Shown here one piece after another: positions 33,609 to 41,859 of a stretch of DNA of 43,778 nt. The DNA is taken from NCBI GenBank assembly GCA_041401985.1, contig JAWKTE010000025.1, positions 1 to 43,778 on the forward strand. The letters are read 5' to 3'. A program made the position numbers and the translations under genes. Source of the DNA: JACKHA01 sp041401985. Its GTDB lineage: Bacteria > Planctomycetota > Phycisphaerae > Phycisphaerales > UBA1924. Position 1 is the stretch's first letter. Every line of letters begins with the position of its first letter. A model generated the notes under the pieces. That model did no database searches. It saw only the letters and a program-made list of their open reading frames with translations, and was not told the origin of the DNA.

Positions 33609-34649
33609 ATGGACGCACGCACCCCGACAGAGCCGCTGGTCCGCCCGGAATCGCTGCCCGGGTTCGCCCGTGATCGCCTGGCGGTGGCGACCTGCCTCGT
33701 GACCGGCGGGGCCGGGTTCATCGGGTCGCACCTGGTCCGGGCGCTGCTTGCCTGCGGCTCGCGCGTCCGCGTGCTGGACGATCTGTCCACCGGGCACCGC
33801 CACAACCTGCACCCCGATGCCGAGTTCGTGCAGGGGCGGGTCGAGGACGAGGCGACGGCACGCCGGGCCACCGACGGCTGCGACCTGGCGTTCCATCTGG
33901 CCGCCATGGTCTCGGTGCCGCAGTCCGTGGCCGACCCGGACGCGTGCGTGCGCTCGAACATCGTGGGCACCCAGCGGGTGCTGTCGGCGTGCCGCGATGG
34001 CGGTGTCCGGCGCGCCGTGCTGGCATCAACCTGCGCCGTGTACGGCGACGAGCCGAGCCTCCCAAGCCGCGAGGGCGACCCGACGGCCTGCTGCTCGCCC
34101 TACGCCGCGAGCAAACTCGCGGGCGAGGCGCTCGTCCAGGCGATGACGCGATCGACGACGCCAACCAGCGGCGGGCCAACCGAACCCATGTCCGGCGTGT
34201 GCCTCCGGTTCTTCAACGTCTTTGGCCCGGGGCAGGACCCGAAGTCGGCCTATGCCGCGGTCATCTCCGCCTTTGCCTCGGCCCTGCTGGAAGGACGCAC
34301 TCCGACGATCTTCGGCGACGGGCGCCAGTCGCGCGACTTCGTGTTCGTGGGCGATGTGGTCCGGGCCAACCTGCTCGCGGCGACCTCCCCCGAGCCGTTC
34401 CGAGGCGAGGTGCTCAACGTCGGCACCGGGCGCTCGACCTCGCTGCTCGAACTGCTCGCGGCCATGGCCCGCCTGGGCGACCGCCCGCCCCAGGCCCGCC
34501 ACGAGCCGCCCCGGAGCGGCGACGTCCGCCACTCCCGGGCCGACATCGCCCGGATCCGCGAGCGTCTCGGCTACGAGCCGACCACGACGCTGGAAGATGG
34601 CCTCCGCGCGACGCTCGACGCGATGCGAGTCGCCGCCGGCGCGGCCTGA
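33609..34649 (+). CDS. NAD-dependent epimerase/dehydratase (UDP-sugar 4-epimerase type)
   Basis: Extended short-chain dehydrogenase that interconverts nucleotide sugars, most likely UDP-glucose/galactose or UDP-GlcNAc/GalNAc. 346 residues from ATG 33609. The NAD loop is CLVTGGAGFIGSHLVRALLA, the Asp of DDLSTGHRHNL follows, catalytic residues are Ser in LASTCAVYGDEP and the YAASK motif (Tyr-x3-Lys). The substrate side has FNVFGPGQDPKSAYAAVISA and IFGDGRQSRDFVFVGDVVRA, then LNVGTGRSTSLLELL. The usual length suggests an intact enzyme. It probably supplies cell-envelope or exopolysaccharide precursors. Located alone; the neighbouring lipoprotein starts 120 bases downstream. Confidence 0.92.
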   Translation: MDARTPTEPLVRPESLPGFARDRLAVATCLVTGGAGFIGSHLVRALLACGSRVRVLDDLSTGHRHNLHPDAEFVQGRVEDEATARRATDGCDLAFHLAAMVSVPQSVADPDACVRSNIVGTQRVLSACRDGGVRRAVLASTCAVYGDEPSLPSREGDPTACCSPYAASKLAGEALVQAMTRSTTPTSGGPTEPMSGVCLRFFNVFGPGQDPKSAYAAVISAFASALLEGRTPTIFGDGRQSRDFVFVGDVVRANLLAATSPEPFRGEVLNVGTGRSTSLLELLAAMARLGDRPPQARHEPPRSGDVRHSRADIARIRERLGYEPTTTLEDGLRATLDAMRVAAGAA

Positions 34650-34768
34650 CGCGGGCCGCCGATCTCGCCGCCGCCCCACCTGCCAGGCCCTTCCGATGAG
34701 CCCTTCGCCTGGGAACCACCGCCGATCTCGGGCGTCTATTCGGCGGGGGTCGGGTAGGATTGACCCCC

Positions 34769-35614
34769 ATGCCCCGGCGGACCCCCATCTGGCTGGCTCT
34801 GGCTTCGTGCGCCGCGGCTCTTTCGGCGTGCGCCGGGCGATCGACCACCACCGACACGCGGGCGGGCGGCGACGTCTCACGCCCCGCGGTGGACCTGGGC
34901 GGACTGGGCCTCGAGGTCCGGGGCTGGGTGGTGGACGACCGCGACCAGCGCCTGGCCCGCCGGCTCGCGGCGTTCGAAGCGGGCGACGCGCTTTCCGCCG
35001 AAGCCGACGCCGCGTGGCAAGCCTGCGGCCTGCGGGTCGTGCAGGTGCCGACGGATCAGTTGTCGGCGCTGGCCGAGTCGCTCGTCTCCGGCCCGGAGTC
35101 GCGCGTGTGGCTGGGCCAGACGCCGCAGTGGACCGAGGCGTACGCGACGGCCGAGTCCGAGTCGCGACGCGCCGTGCGGATGCCCGAGGGCGACCTCGTG
35201 CTCGCGCCGGGGGCGATCCGCCTGCTCGTCCGCGCGTGGTTCGAGCGGGCGATCGTCGACGAACAGGAGCGCCGCAATCTCCGCGTCGATCTGGTGCCCC
35301 AGAACCGCGAGCGCACGTTCAACAGCCTGACGCTCGAACCAATCGACCCGACCCGTCCGCTGGACGTGGGCCTGGTCATCGACCGCCTCGCCAGCGTGTG
35401 GCGGTCGGACGGCTCGACCGCCCTGCTGCTCGTGCCGGCCGACGCGGGCGAGGACTGGGAGGCGATCGCCGCCCAGGTCGGCCCGCCCGAGTACGAGCCG
35501 GGCGTGTTTGGCCCGCCCATGCGCACCGCGCCGACGCTCGGCCAGGCCCTGCTCGGCACGCCTCGCGATGGGTTCGACATCGTGCTCGTGCTGATCCCGC
35601 GGACGCAGCAGTAG
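34769..35614 (+). CDS. Exported lipoprotein, unknown
   Basis: ATG 34769 (MPRRTPIWLALASCAAALSA) begins a lipoprotein signal with lipobox LSAC at residues 18-21, so the mature protein is anchored through Cys at residue 21. 281 residues; the TTG at 34760 in the same frame is less likely. The mature part is alpha/beta, with ALAESLVSGPESRVWLGQ, RLLVRAWFERAIVDEQERRN, RPLDVGLVIDRLASVWRSDG and DIVLVLIPRTQQ. No known domain. It converges with the porin gene, with the palindrome cluster between. Confidence 0.78.
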   Translation: MPRRTPIWLALASCAAALSACAGRSTTTDTRAGGDVSRPAVDLGGLGLEVRGWVVDDRDQRLARRLAAFEAGDALSAEADAAWQACGLRVVQVPTDQLSALAESLVSGPESRVWLGQTPQWTEAYATAESESRRAVRMPEGDLVLAPGAIRLLVRAWFERAIVDEQERRNLRVDLVPQNRERTFNSLTLEPIDPTRPLDVGLVIDRLASVWRSDGSTALLLVPADAGEDWEAIAAQVGPPEYEPGVFGPPMRTAPTLGQALLGTPRDGFDIVLVLIPRTQQ

Positions 35615-35635
35615 CGCGGTTGCCCGACGTCGACC

Positions 35636-35820
35636 CGCGCGCGAGCCGGGGCATCCCCGCCCCGGATGGATCTCGCGGTTTCGTCCAATGCGCCACCTCG
35701 ACGGCTTGGACCGGGGCGGGGACGCCCCGGCTCGCGCTTTGATACTGGGACCGGGGCGGGGACGCCCCGGCTCGCGCGCTTTGATACCGGGACCGGGGCG
35801 GGGGCGCCCCGGCTCGCGCG
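35636..35820. repeat. Cluster of GC palindromes between convergent genes
   Basis: GCGAGCCGGGGC-ATCCCCGCCCCGG (about 35641-35665) is followed, inverted, by three near-identical units GACCGGGGCGGGGACGCCCC-GGCTCGCGC starting near 35709, 35749 and 35791. Unit spacing is about 41 bases, with CTTTGATACTGG or CTTTGATACCGG between them. Each unit holds a CCGGGGC...GCCCCGG hairpin. They may act as a bidirectional terminator or be a mobile REP-like element. Confidence 0.7.
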
Positions 35821-35856
35821 CGTGGCGTGAGGGCGGGTTCGGGTGGGCCTCGGGCG

Positions 35857-37125
35857 TCAGAACGCGAACTGGAACTGCACGCGGAAGACCGCCTGCCCGT
35901 CGGCGCCGGCGTCGTCGGTGGCCGTGCCCCGCGACGTGCTGGACCACACATCGCCGACCTCGTCCAGCGGCACGATCACGTCCGCGACGATCTTGGCGTT
36001 GTTGCCGTAGAAGTAGTGGGCCACGCCCGCGGTGATGGCGACGAACTCGTCCTCGGCGCTCTCGATGCCCATCGGTCGCCCAAGGTCGCCGTCGGTGGTG
36101 CCCCACTCGAACCGCCCGTTGAGCTGGGTCTGGTCGGTGATGAAGTACCCGGCCTGGAACAGGGCGCCGTAGGCGTCGCGCGTGCCCCCGCCGACGGTGC
36201 CCGGCACCCGGTCGTGCTCGCCCACGAACGCGCCGTAGAGCGTCCAGCCGTCGAACTCGGCGTGGGCGTCGGCGGTCCACGACACGATCATCGTGTCGTT
36301 GAGGAACCGGTTGCGCATCTCCGAAGCGCTGATGCCCAGCGGCATGCCGTCCTGCACATGGGCCGCCAGCCCGAGTGCGACCATCGGCTCCTCGCCGCGC
36401 CAGGCCTGGAAGTCCGAGTGCTGGCTCCATGTGCCCAGCGGCAGCCACGACACGCGCCCGGTCAGGCCCCAGGTCGTGCCCAGGCGGGAATCCAGGTTGC
36501 GACGCCAGCCGTCGGAGAACCCCAGGCGGGCCTCGAAGTGGTCGGTGCGGTACTGGGCCTCGATCTGCTTGGCCCGGCTCTGGCGGAAGTAGGAGTCCAC
36601 AAGCGACCGCTCGACAAGCGGCTGGCGTGTGGCCGACGAGTTCTCCTCCCACAGGAACGCGGGCTTGAACGAGCCCATCTGGATGGCCCACTGCTCGTCG
36701 ATCTGGTAGCGGACCCAGGCGTCGGTCAGGCGTCCCACGCCCGACTCCAGGGCCATCTGCGCGTTGTACGTGAGGCGATCGCCCATCAGGTTGCCGGTCG
36801 CGGCCAGGCGGAGTTCGCCGAAGCCGAAGCCCTGGGTGATGTCGTTGTCGGGCACGTCGGTGTCGCGTGCGTTGAAGATGTAGCGGGTCTGGACATAGCC
36901 GGTGAATCGCAGCGTGCTCTCGTTCTGACCGTTGATGCGGAAGTTGGGGCCGGACGGCGGGCGATAGGCCTGGCGGGTGGCGGCGTCCTGGAGCAGGGCC
37001 TCGAACGACGGAGCAGGGGCAAGGACGCCCAGATCGCTGGTGGCCGGGGGTTCCTGGTCGGTCTGGCTCTGGGCGTTCTGAACGAGCGCGAGAGCCATGG
37101 CCAGTTCAAGGGCTGGATTGGGCAC
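35857..37125 (-). CDS. Outer-membrane porin, OprP/porin O-P superfamily
   Basis: Probable outer-membrane beta-barrel for anions or sugars. 422 residues; GTG 37125 follows GGAGCAACC, and the first 20 residues (MALALVQNAQSQTDQEP) are only a weak signal peptide, so the true start may lie slightly elsewhere. From residue 60 alternating strands dominate (STLRFTGYVQTRYIFNARD, GFGELRLAATGNLMGDRLTY, AWVRYQIDEQWAIQMGSFKP, VDSYFRQSRAKQIEAQYRTD, NGRFEWGTTDGDLGRP), and the C-terminus ends in Phe (VFRVQFQFAF), as most porins do. FKPAFLWEEN resembles the OprP-family strand-loop. It converges with the lipoprotein gene and is divergent from folC. Confidence 0.85.
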   Translation of the reverse strand: MPNPALELAMALALVQNAQSQTDQEPPATSDLGVLAPAPSFEALLQDAATRQAYRPPSGPNFRINGQNESTLRFTGYVQTRYIFNARDTDVPDNDITQGFGFGELRLAATGNLMGDRLTYNAQMALESGVGRLTDAWVRYQIDEQWAIQMGSFKPAFLWEENSSATRQPLVERSLVDSYFRQSRAKQIEAQYRTDHFEARLGFSDGWRRNLDSRLGTTWGLTGRVSWLPLGTWSQHSDFQAWRGEEPMVALGLAAHVQDGMPLGISASEMRNRFLNDTMIVSWTADAHAEFDGWTLYGAFVGEHDRVPGTVGGGTRDAYGALFQAGYFITDQTQLNGRFEWGTTDGDLGRPMGIESAEDEFVAITAGVAHYFYGNNAKIVADVIVPLDEVGDVWSSTSRGTATDDAGADGQAVFRVQFQFAF

Positions 37126-37386
37126 GGTTGCTCCGGATTGGCAAGCACCTGGGTCGCCGGCGTCGCGGCGTGGTCAGAACAAGGGGGGCCACAATAGCGT
37201 GTCCGAACGGGAGGCACGAATCGACAACCCCGGCTCCCACCACGAACAGGGGGGCGAGAGGGCGGCGGCGGGGTCCGTCTCGACGATGCGGCCGGTCGCG
37301 ACGTGCGCGCCGCGCACGAGACCGTGCGGGCGTTCGCGCCGGAATCCTCTTGAGTGTTCGGCATCGACGCTTAGAATGACCGCGAT

Positions 37387-38817
37387 ATGCCAAGGACGAA
37401 CTCCCCCACCGGGAGCGAGTCGGGACGGCGCGGCTCGACGCTGCGCGTCGCGGCTCCCGGCGGTTTCGCGCGGTACGACGATGCCCTCGACTACCTCAAC
37501 AAAAGGCCGAACTTCGAGCGGGCCCGCCTGACCGGGGGCGAGGAGTTCAAGCTCGACCGGACGCGGGCCCTGCTGCGCGAACTGGGCGACCCCCATCTGG
37601 GGCTCAAGTTTGTCCATGTTGCCGGGAGCAAGGGCAAGGGCAGCACGGTCGAGATGGCCGCGTCGATGCTGGCGGCGTGCGGGTACGCGGTCGGGGTGTA
37701 CACCAGCCCGCATCTGGTTGACGTGCGCGAGCGGGTCCGGATCAACCAGCACCCGATCGACCCCGAGGACTTCCGCACGCTGATGGGCGAGGTGTCGAAG
37801 GCCGCCGCGGCGATCAGGCGGCGCGAGGGCGAGGCGACGTACTTCGAGATCATGACCGCACTGGGCCTGGCGTACTTCGCCGAGCAGGCGGTCGATGTGG
37901 CGGTGATCGAGGTCGGGCTGGGCGGGCGGCTGGACGCGACGAACGTGATCACGCCCGAGGTCGCGGCCATCACCGAGATCCAACTGGAACACACCAAGAT
38001 CCTGGGCGACACGCTCGACAAGATCGCGCGCGAGAAGGCCGGGATCTTCAAGCCCGGCGTGCCTGCGTTGACGGTGCAGCAGCACCCGGACGCGGCGGCG
38101 GCGATCGCGCAGGCGGCCGAGGCGGTGGTGTGCCCGCTGAAGGTGCTGGGCAAGGAAGTGGACTACTCGCAGCGGTTCGAGTCGTCGCCGGACCTGGGGC
38201 CGCACTCGCGGGTGTCGGTGGTGACGCGCCGGAGCAACTACGAGCACATGGCGGTGCCGCTCAAGGGCGAGCACCAGGCCCGCAACTGCGGGCTTGCCCT
38301 GGCGATCCTGGACACGCTGCGCGAGCGGGGCTTCGAGTGCCCGGAGCGGGAGGTGGCCCTGGGCCTGGCCCGCACGCCCACGACGGGGCGGATGGAGACC
38401 GCGTGGCGGAACCCGACGATCATCCTCGACGGGGCCCACACGCCCGACAGCATCGAGTGCCTCATCAAGGCGCTGGGGGCGCACCTGCGGTACGACTCGA
38501 TGGTCATGATCTTCGGGTGCTCGGGCGACAAGGACGTCGATGCGATGCTGGCGAAGGTCTCGCTCGGGGCCGACAAGATCATCCTGACGCGCTCGAGCGA
38601 CAGCCCGCGCGCGGTCGACCCGAAGGATCTGGCCCGGCGTCTGGGCGACTCGAGCGGGCGGATGACCCAGGTGATCGACGGGGTCGAGGACGCGATCTCG
38701 AGCGCGGCCCGGGCGGTCGGGCGGGACGACATCATCGTCGTGGCCGGATCGTACTACCTGGCCGGGCAGGCCAAGCGGTTCCTGATGGAGCGGGCGCGGG
38801 CGCGGCGGCCGGCGTGA
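37387..38817 (+). CDS. folC: Folylpolyglutamate synthase / dihydrofolate synthase
   Basis: Adds glutamate to folates, and possibly makes dihydrofolate, in the cytoplasm. 476 residues from ATG 37387. After a polar N-terminal extension of 25 residues, the Mur-ligase-like fold shows FARYDDALDYLNKRPNFE, the P-loop HVAGSKGKGSTVEMAASM, TSPHLVDVRERVRINQHP, ATYFEIMTALGLAYFAEQAV, EVGLGGRLDATNVITPEVAA, EHTKILGDTLDKIAREKAGI and TIILDGAHTPDSIECLIKAL in the C-terminal domain. All key motifs seem complete. A tRNA-Thr gene begins 77 bases after its stop on the same strand. Confidence 0.96.
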   Translation: MPRTNSPTGSESGRRGSTLRVAAPGGFARYDDALDYLNKRPNFERARLTGGEEFKLDRTRALLRELGDPHLGLKFVHVAGSKGKGSTVEMAASMLAACGYAVGVYTSPHLVDVRERVRINQHPIDPEDFRTLMGEVSKAAAAIRRREGEATYFEIMTALGLAYFAEQAVDVAVIEVGLGGRLDATNVITPEVAAITEIQLEHTKILGDTLDKIAREKAGIFKPGVPALTVQQHPDAAAAIAQAAEAVVCPLKVLGKEVDYSQRFESSPDLGPHSRVSVVTRRSNYEHMAVPLKGEHQARNCGLALAILDTLRERGFECPEREVALGLARTPTTGRMETAWRNPTIILDGAHTPDSIECLIKALGAHLRYDSMVMIFGCSGDKDVDAMLAKVSLGADKIILTRSSDSPRAVDPKDLARRLGDSSGRMTQVIDGVEDAISSAARAVGRDDIIVVAGSYYLAGQAKRFLMERARARRPA

Positions 38818-38893
38818 CCGGCCCGACCGGGATCGGGCGGCATACGATCGGCCCTGTCCGGTGCGACGGCCGCAGGAGCCGTGGCACTCTGGC

Positions 38894-38966
38894 GCCACCT
38901 TAGCTCAGTTGGTAGAGCGACGCTTTCGTAAAGCGTAGGTCCGGGGTTCAAGTCCCCGAGGTGGCT
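38894..38966 (+). tRNA. tRNA-Thr (CGT)
   Basis: Acceptor GCCACCT pairs with AGGTGGC, D-arm TAGCTCAGTTGGTAGAGCG, anticodon arm ACGCTTTCGTAAAGCGT with CGT in the loop, T-arm CCGGGGTTCAAGTCCCCG. 73 bases, discriminator T, no encoded CCA. Confidence 0.95.
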
Positions 38967-39018
38967 CTTCGCGCAGTGAGCGCGACGCGACGCGACGCGC
39001 CGAGAATGTGGCCTTGGG

Positions 39019-39528
39019 TCAAGCAGTGCCCGAGAGGCCGGCCGCGCGACGCCACTGGCGCAGTTGGCCCAGGTGGTGCGGCGGGTGGGCCACGAGCAGC
39101 GTGATGGCCAGGTGCCCGATGGTCGGGCAGTGGGGCTGGAACGCTGGCGGCGCGGGCTTCGGGAAGGTGGCCGCGTGGTTCGCGGCGACGACCGCGGCGA
39201 GGCGCGCGTCGCGGTCCTTGAAGCGGTCGAGCAGATCGCGTTTGGTCGCGTAGGCCGCGGGATCGGGCACGGGCGTGGTGCCGTAACCGTACCGGGCCAT
39301 CTCAGATTCGGCGTCGGCGTGCGGCGGAGCGTCGGGCGTCGGCCCGCCCGCGTCTTCGAGCATCGAAAGCAAGAAGCCCGCGTACGCGTTCAGGTGCGAG
39401 AGCGTCCAGGCCGGGTGGTTGACGATCCCGCCCGGCTGCTCGGTCATGCGGGACTCGGGAACGTCCTCGACGGCCTCGACGATGAGCGTGCCGACCATCG
39501 CGTGGATGTCCAGGATCGCGCGGATCAT
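39019..39528 (-). CDS. DinB-superfamily protein
   Basis: A 169-residue helical-bundle protein of the DinB/YfiT superfamily. The family metal site is made of His residues on separate helices, and candidates are His in NHPAWTLSHLNAYAGFLLSM, and two in VAHPPHHLGQLRQWRRAAGL. ATG 39528 starts MIRAILDIHAMVGTLIVEAV. Many relatives are thiol- or metal-dependent enzymes of unknown substrate. No signal peptide. The gene lies between tRNA-Thr and a small unknown gene on the same strand, with 110 bases to the latter. Confidence 0.85.
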   Translation of the reverse strand: MIRAILDIHAMVGTLIVEAVEDVPESRMTEQPGGIVNHPAWTLSHLNAYAGFLLSMLEDAGGPTPDAPPHADAESEMARYGYGTTPVPDPAAYATKRDLLDRFKDRDARLAAVVAANHAATFPKPAPPAFQPHCPTIGHLAITLLVAHPPHHLGQLRQWRRAAGLSGTA

Positions 39529-39638
39529 GTCGTACGAGTCATGCGGGCTTATGCGGGCATGCTACGGATTGCAGGTCGCCGGGGGCACCCGTCGCGGGTC
39601 GGAGTCCCTGGTGCCGAGGTCGCGCAAGCCGACAGTCG

Positions 39639-39956
39639 TCAATGTCGCTCCATCCACTCCCCGGATGCATCGCGGACGAAACGCTTCTCGCCTATCGTCA
39701 TCACCTGACCAGCCCCATGGTCCACGAACTCGACGTGCTCGGGAGAAACCCAGAACGACTCGCGGCGGCTCTCGATGAACACGTTGACGGCGAAGTCGCT
39801 GGGGCAGGGTCCTTCGACTTCCACCCCGCTCGCGGACGGCACAGACTCTCCGTACACGGTCCCGATCTGGCCAGCGACCCCCAGCCGCTCCGTCACCGGA
39901 GTGCTTCGGAATCGCACATTGTCGCCGAACGAGACGGGCATCTGCGGCGAGTCCAT
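39639..39956 (-). CDS. Small SH3-like protein of a widespread uncharacterised family
   Basis: A 105-residue protein starting at ATG 39956 (MDSPQMPVSFGDNVRFRSTP). The pattern FGDNVRFRSTPVTERLGVAG, IGTVYGESVPSASGVEVEG, NVFIESRRESFWVSPEHVEF and VDHGAGQVMTIGEK belongs to a small protein family I have seen in many bacteria, usually as single genes or near toxin-like loci, with no assigned function. The longer frame to 40121 reads through tRNA-Pro and is rejected. The tRNA-Pro 3' end is only 8 bases upstream, so translation may depend on the tRNA transcript or on a promoter inside it. Confidence 0.75.
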   Translation of the reverse strand: MDSPQMPVSFGDNVRFRSTPVTERLGVAGQIGTVYGESVPSASGVEVEGPCPSDFAVNVFIESRRESFWVSPEHVEFVDHGAGQVMTIGEKRFVRDASGEWMERH

Positions 39957-39964
39957 CGAAGAAA

Positions 39965-40039
39965 TCGGGGTGAGAGGATTCGAACCTCCGACCTTTTGAC
40001 CCCCAGTCAAACGCGCTAACCAAGCTGCGCTACACCCCG
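39965..40039 (-). tRNA. tRNA-Pro (GGG)
   Basis: On the minus strand: acceptor CGGGGTG/CACCCCG, D-arm GCGCAGCTTGGTTAGCGC, anticodon arm TTTGACTGGGGGTCAAA with GGG, T-arm GGAGGTTCGAATCCTCT, discriminator A. 75 bases. Confidence 0.95.
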
Positions 40040-40242
40040 GGCGGGCCCCTCCCGGGGCCGGTTCAACGATACGCCGGTGCCGGAGAGGATGCCAACGCGG
40101 GCGGGAATCGGCTCCCGGCATCGACGCCCAGGGGGACCGCCGCCGCGGTCACGGGCCGGGAGCCGCCCGGGCTCGGAACCGCGCGGCATCCGGGACGAAC
40201 ACCGGCGGGCGTCGTCGGGCGGGTCGGTGCGTCGGGGGAAAG

Positions 40243-40316
40243 TGCCGAGGGGGAGACTTGAACTCCCGACCTCCGGGTTATGAATCCAGCGCTCTAGCCA
40301 GCTGAGCTACCTCGGC
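40243..40316 (-). tRNA. tRNA-Met (CAT)
   Basis: On the minus strand: acceptor GCCGAGG/CCTCGGC, D-arm GCTCAGCTGGCTAGAGC, anticodon CAT in CTGGATTCATAACCCGG (the closing pair next to the loop is A-C mismatched), T-arm GGGAGTTCAAGTCTCCC, discriminator A. 74 bases. The standard paired first base argues against initiator tRNA; an Ile tRNA with modified C34 cannot be excluded. Confidence 0.9.
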
Positions 40317-40487
40317 GAGTCGTGACCAAGTCTATCCCGACCCCGGTCGAAAAGGCCACGCGCGGGGGGCGGACGGTGCGGGGCAAGAGCGGGTCGGAAC
40401 GGCACGGCGACGCCAACCCGCGGGCTTGCGCCGCGCGGCTCGTGGGTTCGGGCAGCCCGGCTCGCCAGGGGGCCTCGCCGCCAACGC

Positions 40488-41177
40488 CTACTTCCGCCGG
40501 AATCCCAGGAACGCCCCGGTCGCCGCCGACGCCGTGGAGGGCAGATACCCCCGGACGAACGCGGTGAACGACTCGGTCTGGTCACGCAGGAAGGCCGCGG
40601 CGGCGTCGAACTTGCCCTCCAGCAGCCCCCAGTCCACCTGGATCAGCCCGGCGTACTGCAGCCCGAACAGCCCCAGCAGCACCACGCCCAGCGTTGCGAC
40701 CGTGATCTTGACGAACTGGCGGAGGGCGTAGGCCATCGCAAACCCCGCGAAGAACGAGAAGCCGAGGCGGAACACGGCCGGGGAATAGAGGTCCAGCGGA
40801 TCAGAACCCTCGCCGGACTCCGTGCCCGGATCGGTGCCGGTCGGCGTCCCGGACCCGCCGGTGGTCCCGGGAAGCGGGGATCCACCGGGGCCGAACCCGG
40901 AGGTGAGGCCTTCGGCCAGGGACGAGCCGCCGGTGCCCGAACCGGTCGTGCCCTGACCGCCCGCCGGCGCGTCGCTTGCGCCCGCCACCGGCCCCGCGTC
41001 GCTCCTGGTGAACGCCGAGTACGCCCACGCCGCTCCGCCGCCGAGCATCAGCACCACGGACACAGCAAGCAGCGCCCACTGCCAGAACGGGATCGGGCGG
41101 GGCTTGCGGCGGCCGTTGGCGTCGCGTTGCGGGCCGCCCTCGCGCGGCTTCTCGGCTTGCCCCTTCTTGCGGCCCAT
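40488..41177 (-). CDS. FUN14-family membrane protein
   Basis: A 229-residue protein starting at ATG 41177 after AGGAGG (MGRKKGQAEKPREGGPQRDA). One helix at residues 29-53 (IPFWQWALLAVSVVLMLGGG) is followed by a Gly/Ser/Thr-rich spacer of 75 residues. The C-terminal domain (about 130-229) has the FUN14 pattern: FRLGFSFFAGFAMAYALRQF, VKITVATLGVVLLGLFGLQY, AGLIQVDWGLLEGKFDAAAA and TGAFLGFRRK. Eukaryotic FUNDC1 relatives act in mitophagy; bacterial members have no known role. The order anchor, linker, FUN14 is unusual compared with short single-domain bacterial members. Divergent from the thioesterase gene, with 143 bases between. Confidence 0.82.
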   Translation of the reverse strand: MGRKKGQAEKPREGGPQRDANGRRKPRPIPFWQWALLAVSVVLMLGGGAAWAYSAFTRSDAGPVAGASDAPAGGQGTTGSGTGGSSLAEGLTSGFGPGGSPLPGTTGGSGTPTGTDPGTESGEGSDPLDLYSPAVFRLGFSFFAGFAMAYALRQFVKITVATLGVVLLGLFGLQYAGLIQVDWGLLEGKFDAAAAFLRDQTESFTAFVRGYLPSTASAATGAFLGFRRK

Positions 41178-41320
41178 GGCACATCCTCCTTCGGGGAACC
41201 CGCGATCCGATTGTTGCCCTGACGCCGCCCCATGTCGGCCCCGGGCCGCATGTCACGCCTGTGGCACGACGGGCGCACGCTCCGGGGGCGTTGCCCGGCT
41301 GTTCCCGCTACGCTCCGCCG

Positions 41321-41764
41321 ATGGCCCAGCCGCCCGCCGCAAACGAGTCCGACGCCGCCGGGGGTTCGCCGCGCCGCCTTGCGCTGCGGGTGATGACCAT
41401 GCCGCGGGACACGAACTCCTACGGCACGATCTTCGGCGGGCTGATCCTGTCGTACATCGACCAAGCGGGGTTCGTCGAGGCCCGCGCCCTCGGGCGGCAC
41501 CGCTGGGTGACCGCCTCGATGGACCGCGTGGACTTCAAGGCCCCCGTACTCGTGGGCGACATCGTGAATCTGTACACGACCACGATCCGTACCGGAACGT
41601 CGAGCGCGACGATCCGCTGCGAGGTCGAGGCCGAGCGGATCGGTTCGGGCGACTGCGTCTCGGTCACGTCCGCGACGATGACGATGGTCGCGGTCGACCC
41701 GGCGGGCAGGCCGATCCCGTTCACATCGCCCCCGACGGCGGACCTGCCCGGGCGACCCTGGTAA
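41321..41764 (+). CDS. Hot-dog fold acyl-CoA thioesterase (YciA/BACH type)
   Basis: Cytoplasmic enzyme that hydrolyses acyl-CoA to free acid and CoA. 147 residues from ATG 41321. After a 20-residue polar leader, LRVMTMPRDTNSYGTIFGGL leads into the central helix ILSYIDQAGFVEARALGRHR. The Asn/Asp environment (NSYGTIFGG, YIDQAG) is the family catalytic pattern. Strands follow (WVTASMDRVDFKAPVLVGDI, VNLYTTTIRTGTSSATIRCE, VTSATMTMVAVDPAGRPIPF). YciA-type enzymes act on medium- to long-chain acyl-CoA. It has its own promoter region shared with the divergent FUN14 gene. Confidence 0.92.
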   Translation: MAQPPAANESDAAGGSPRRLALRVMTMPRDTNSYGTIFGGLILSYIDQAGFVEARALGRHRWVTASMDRVDFKAPVLVGDIVNLYTTTIRTGTSSATIRCEVEAERIGSGDCVSVTSATMTMVAVDPAGRPIPFTSPPTADLPGRPW

Positions 41765-41859
41765 GGGCGACGACCCGAGCCATTCTCGCGAGCGTCCATC
41801 CGCACGCACGGCCACGACGCGGGCCGATCATCAACCGCCAGTGGGGGACCAGAGGCCAC

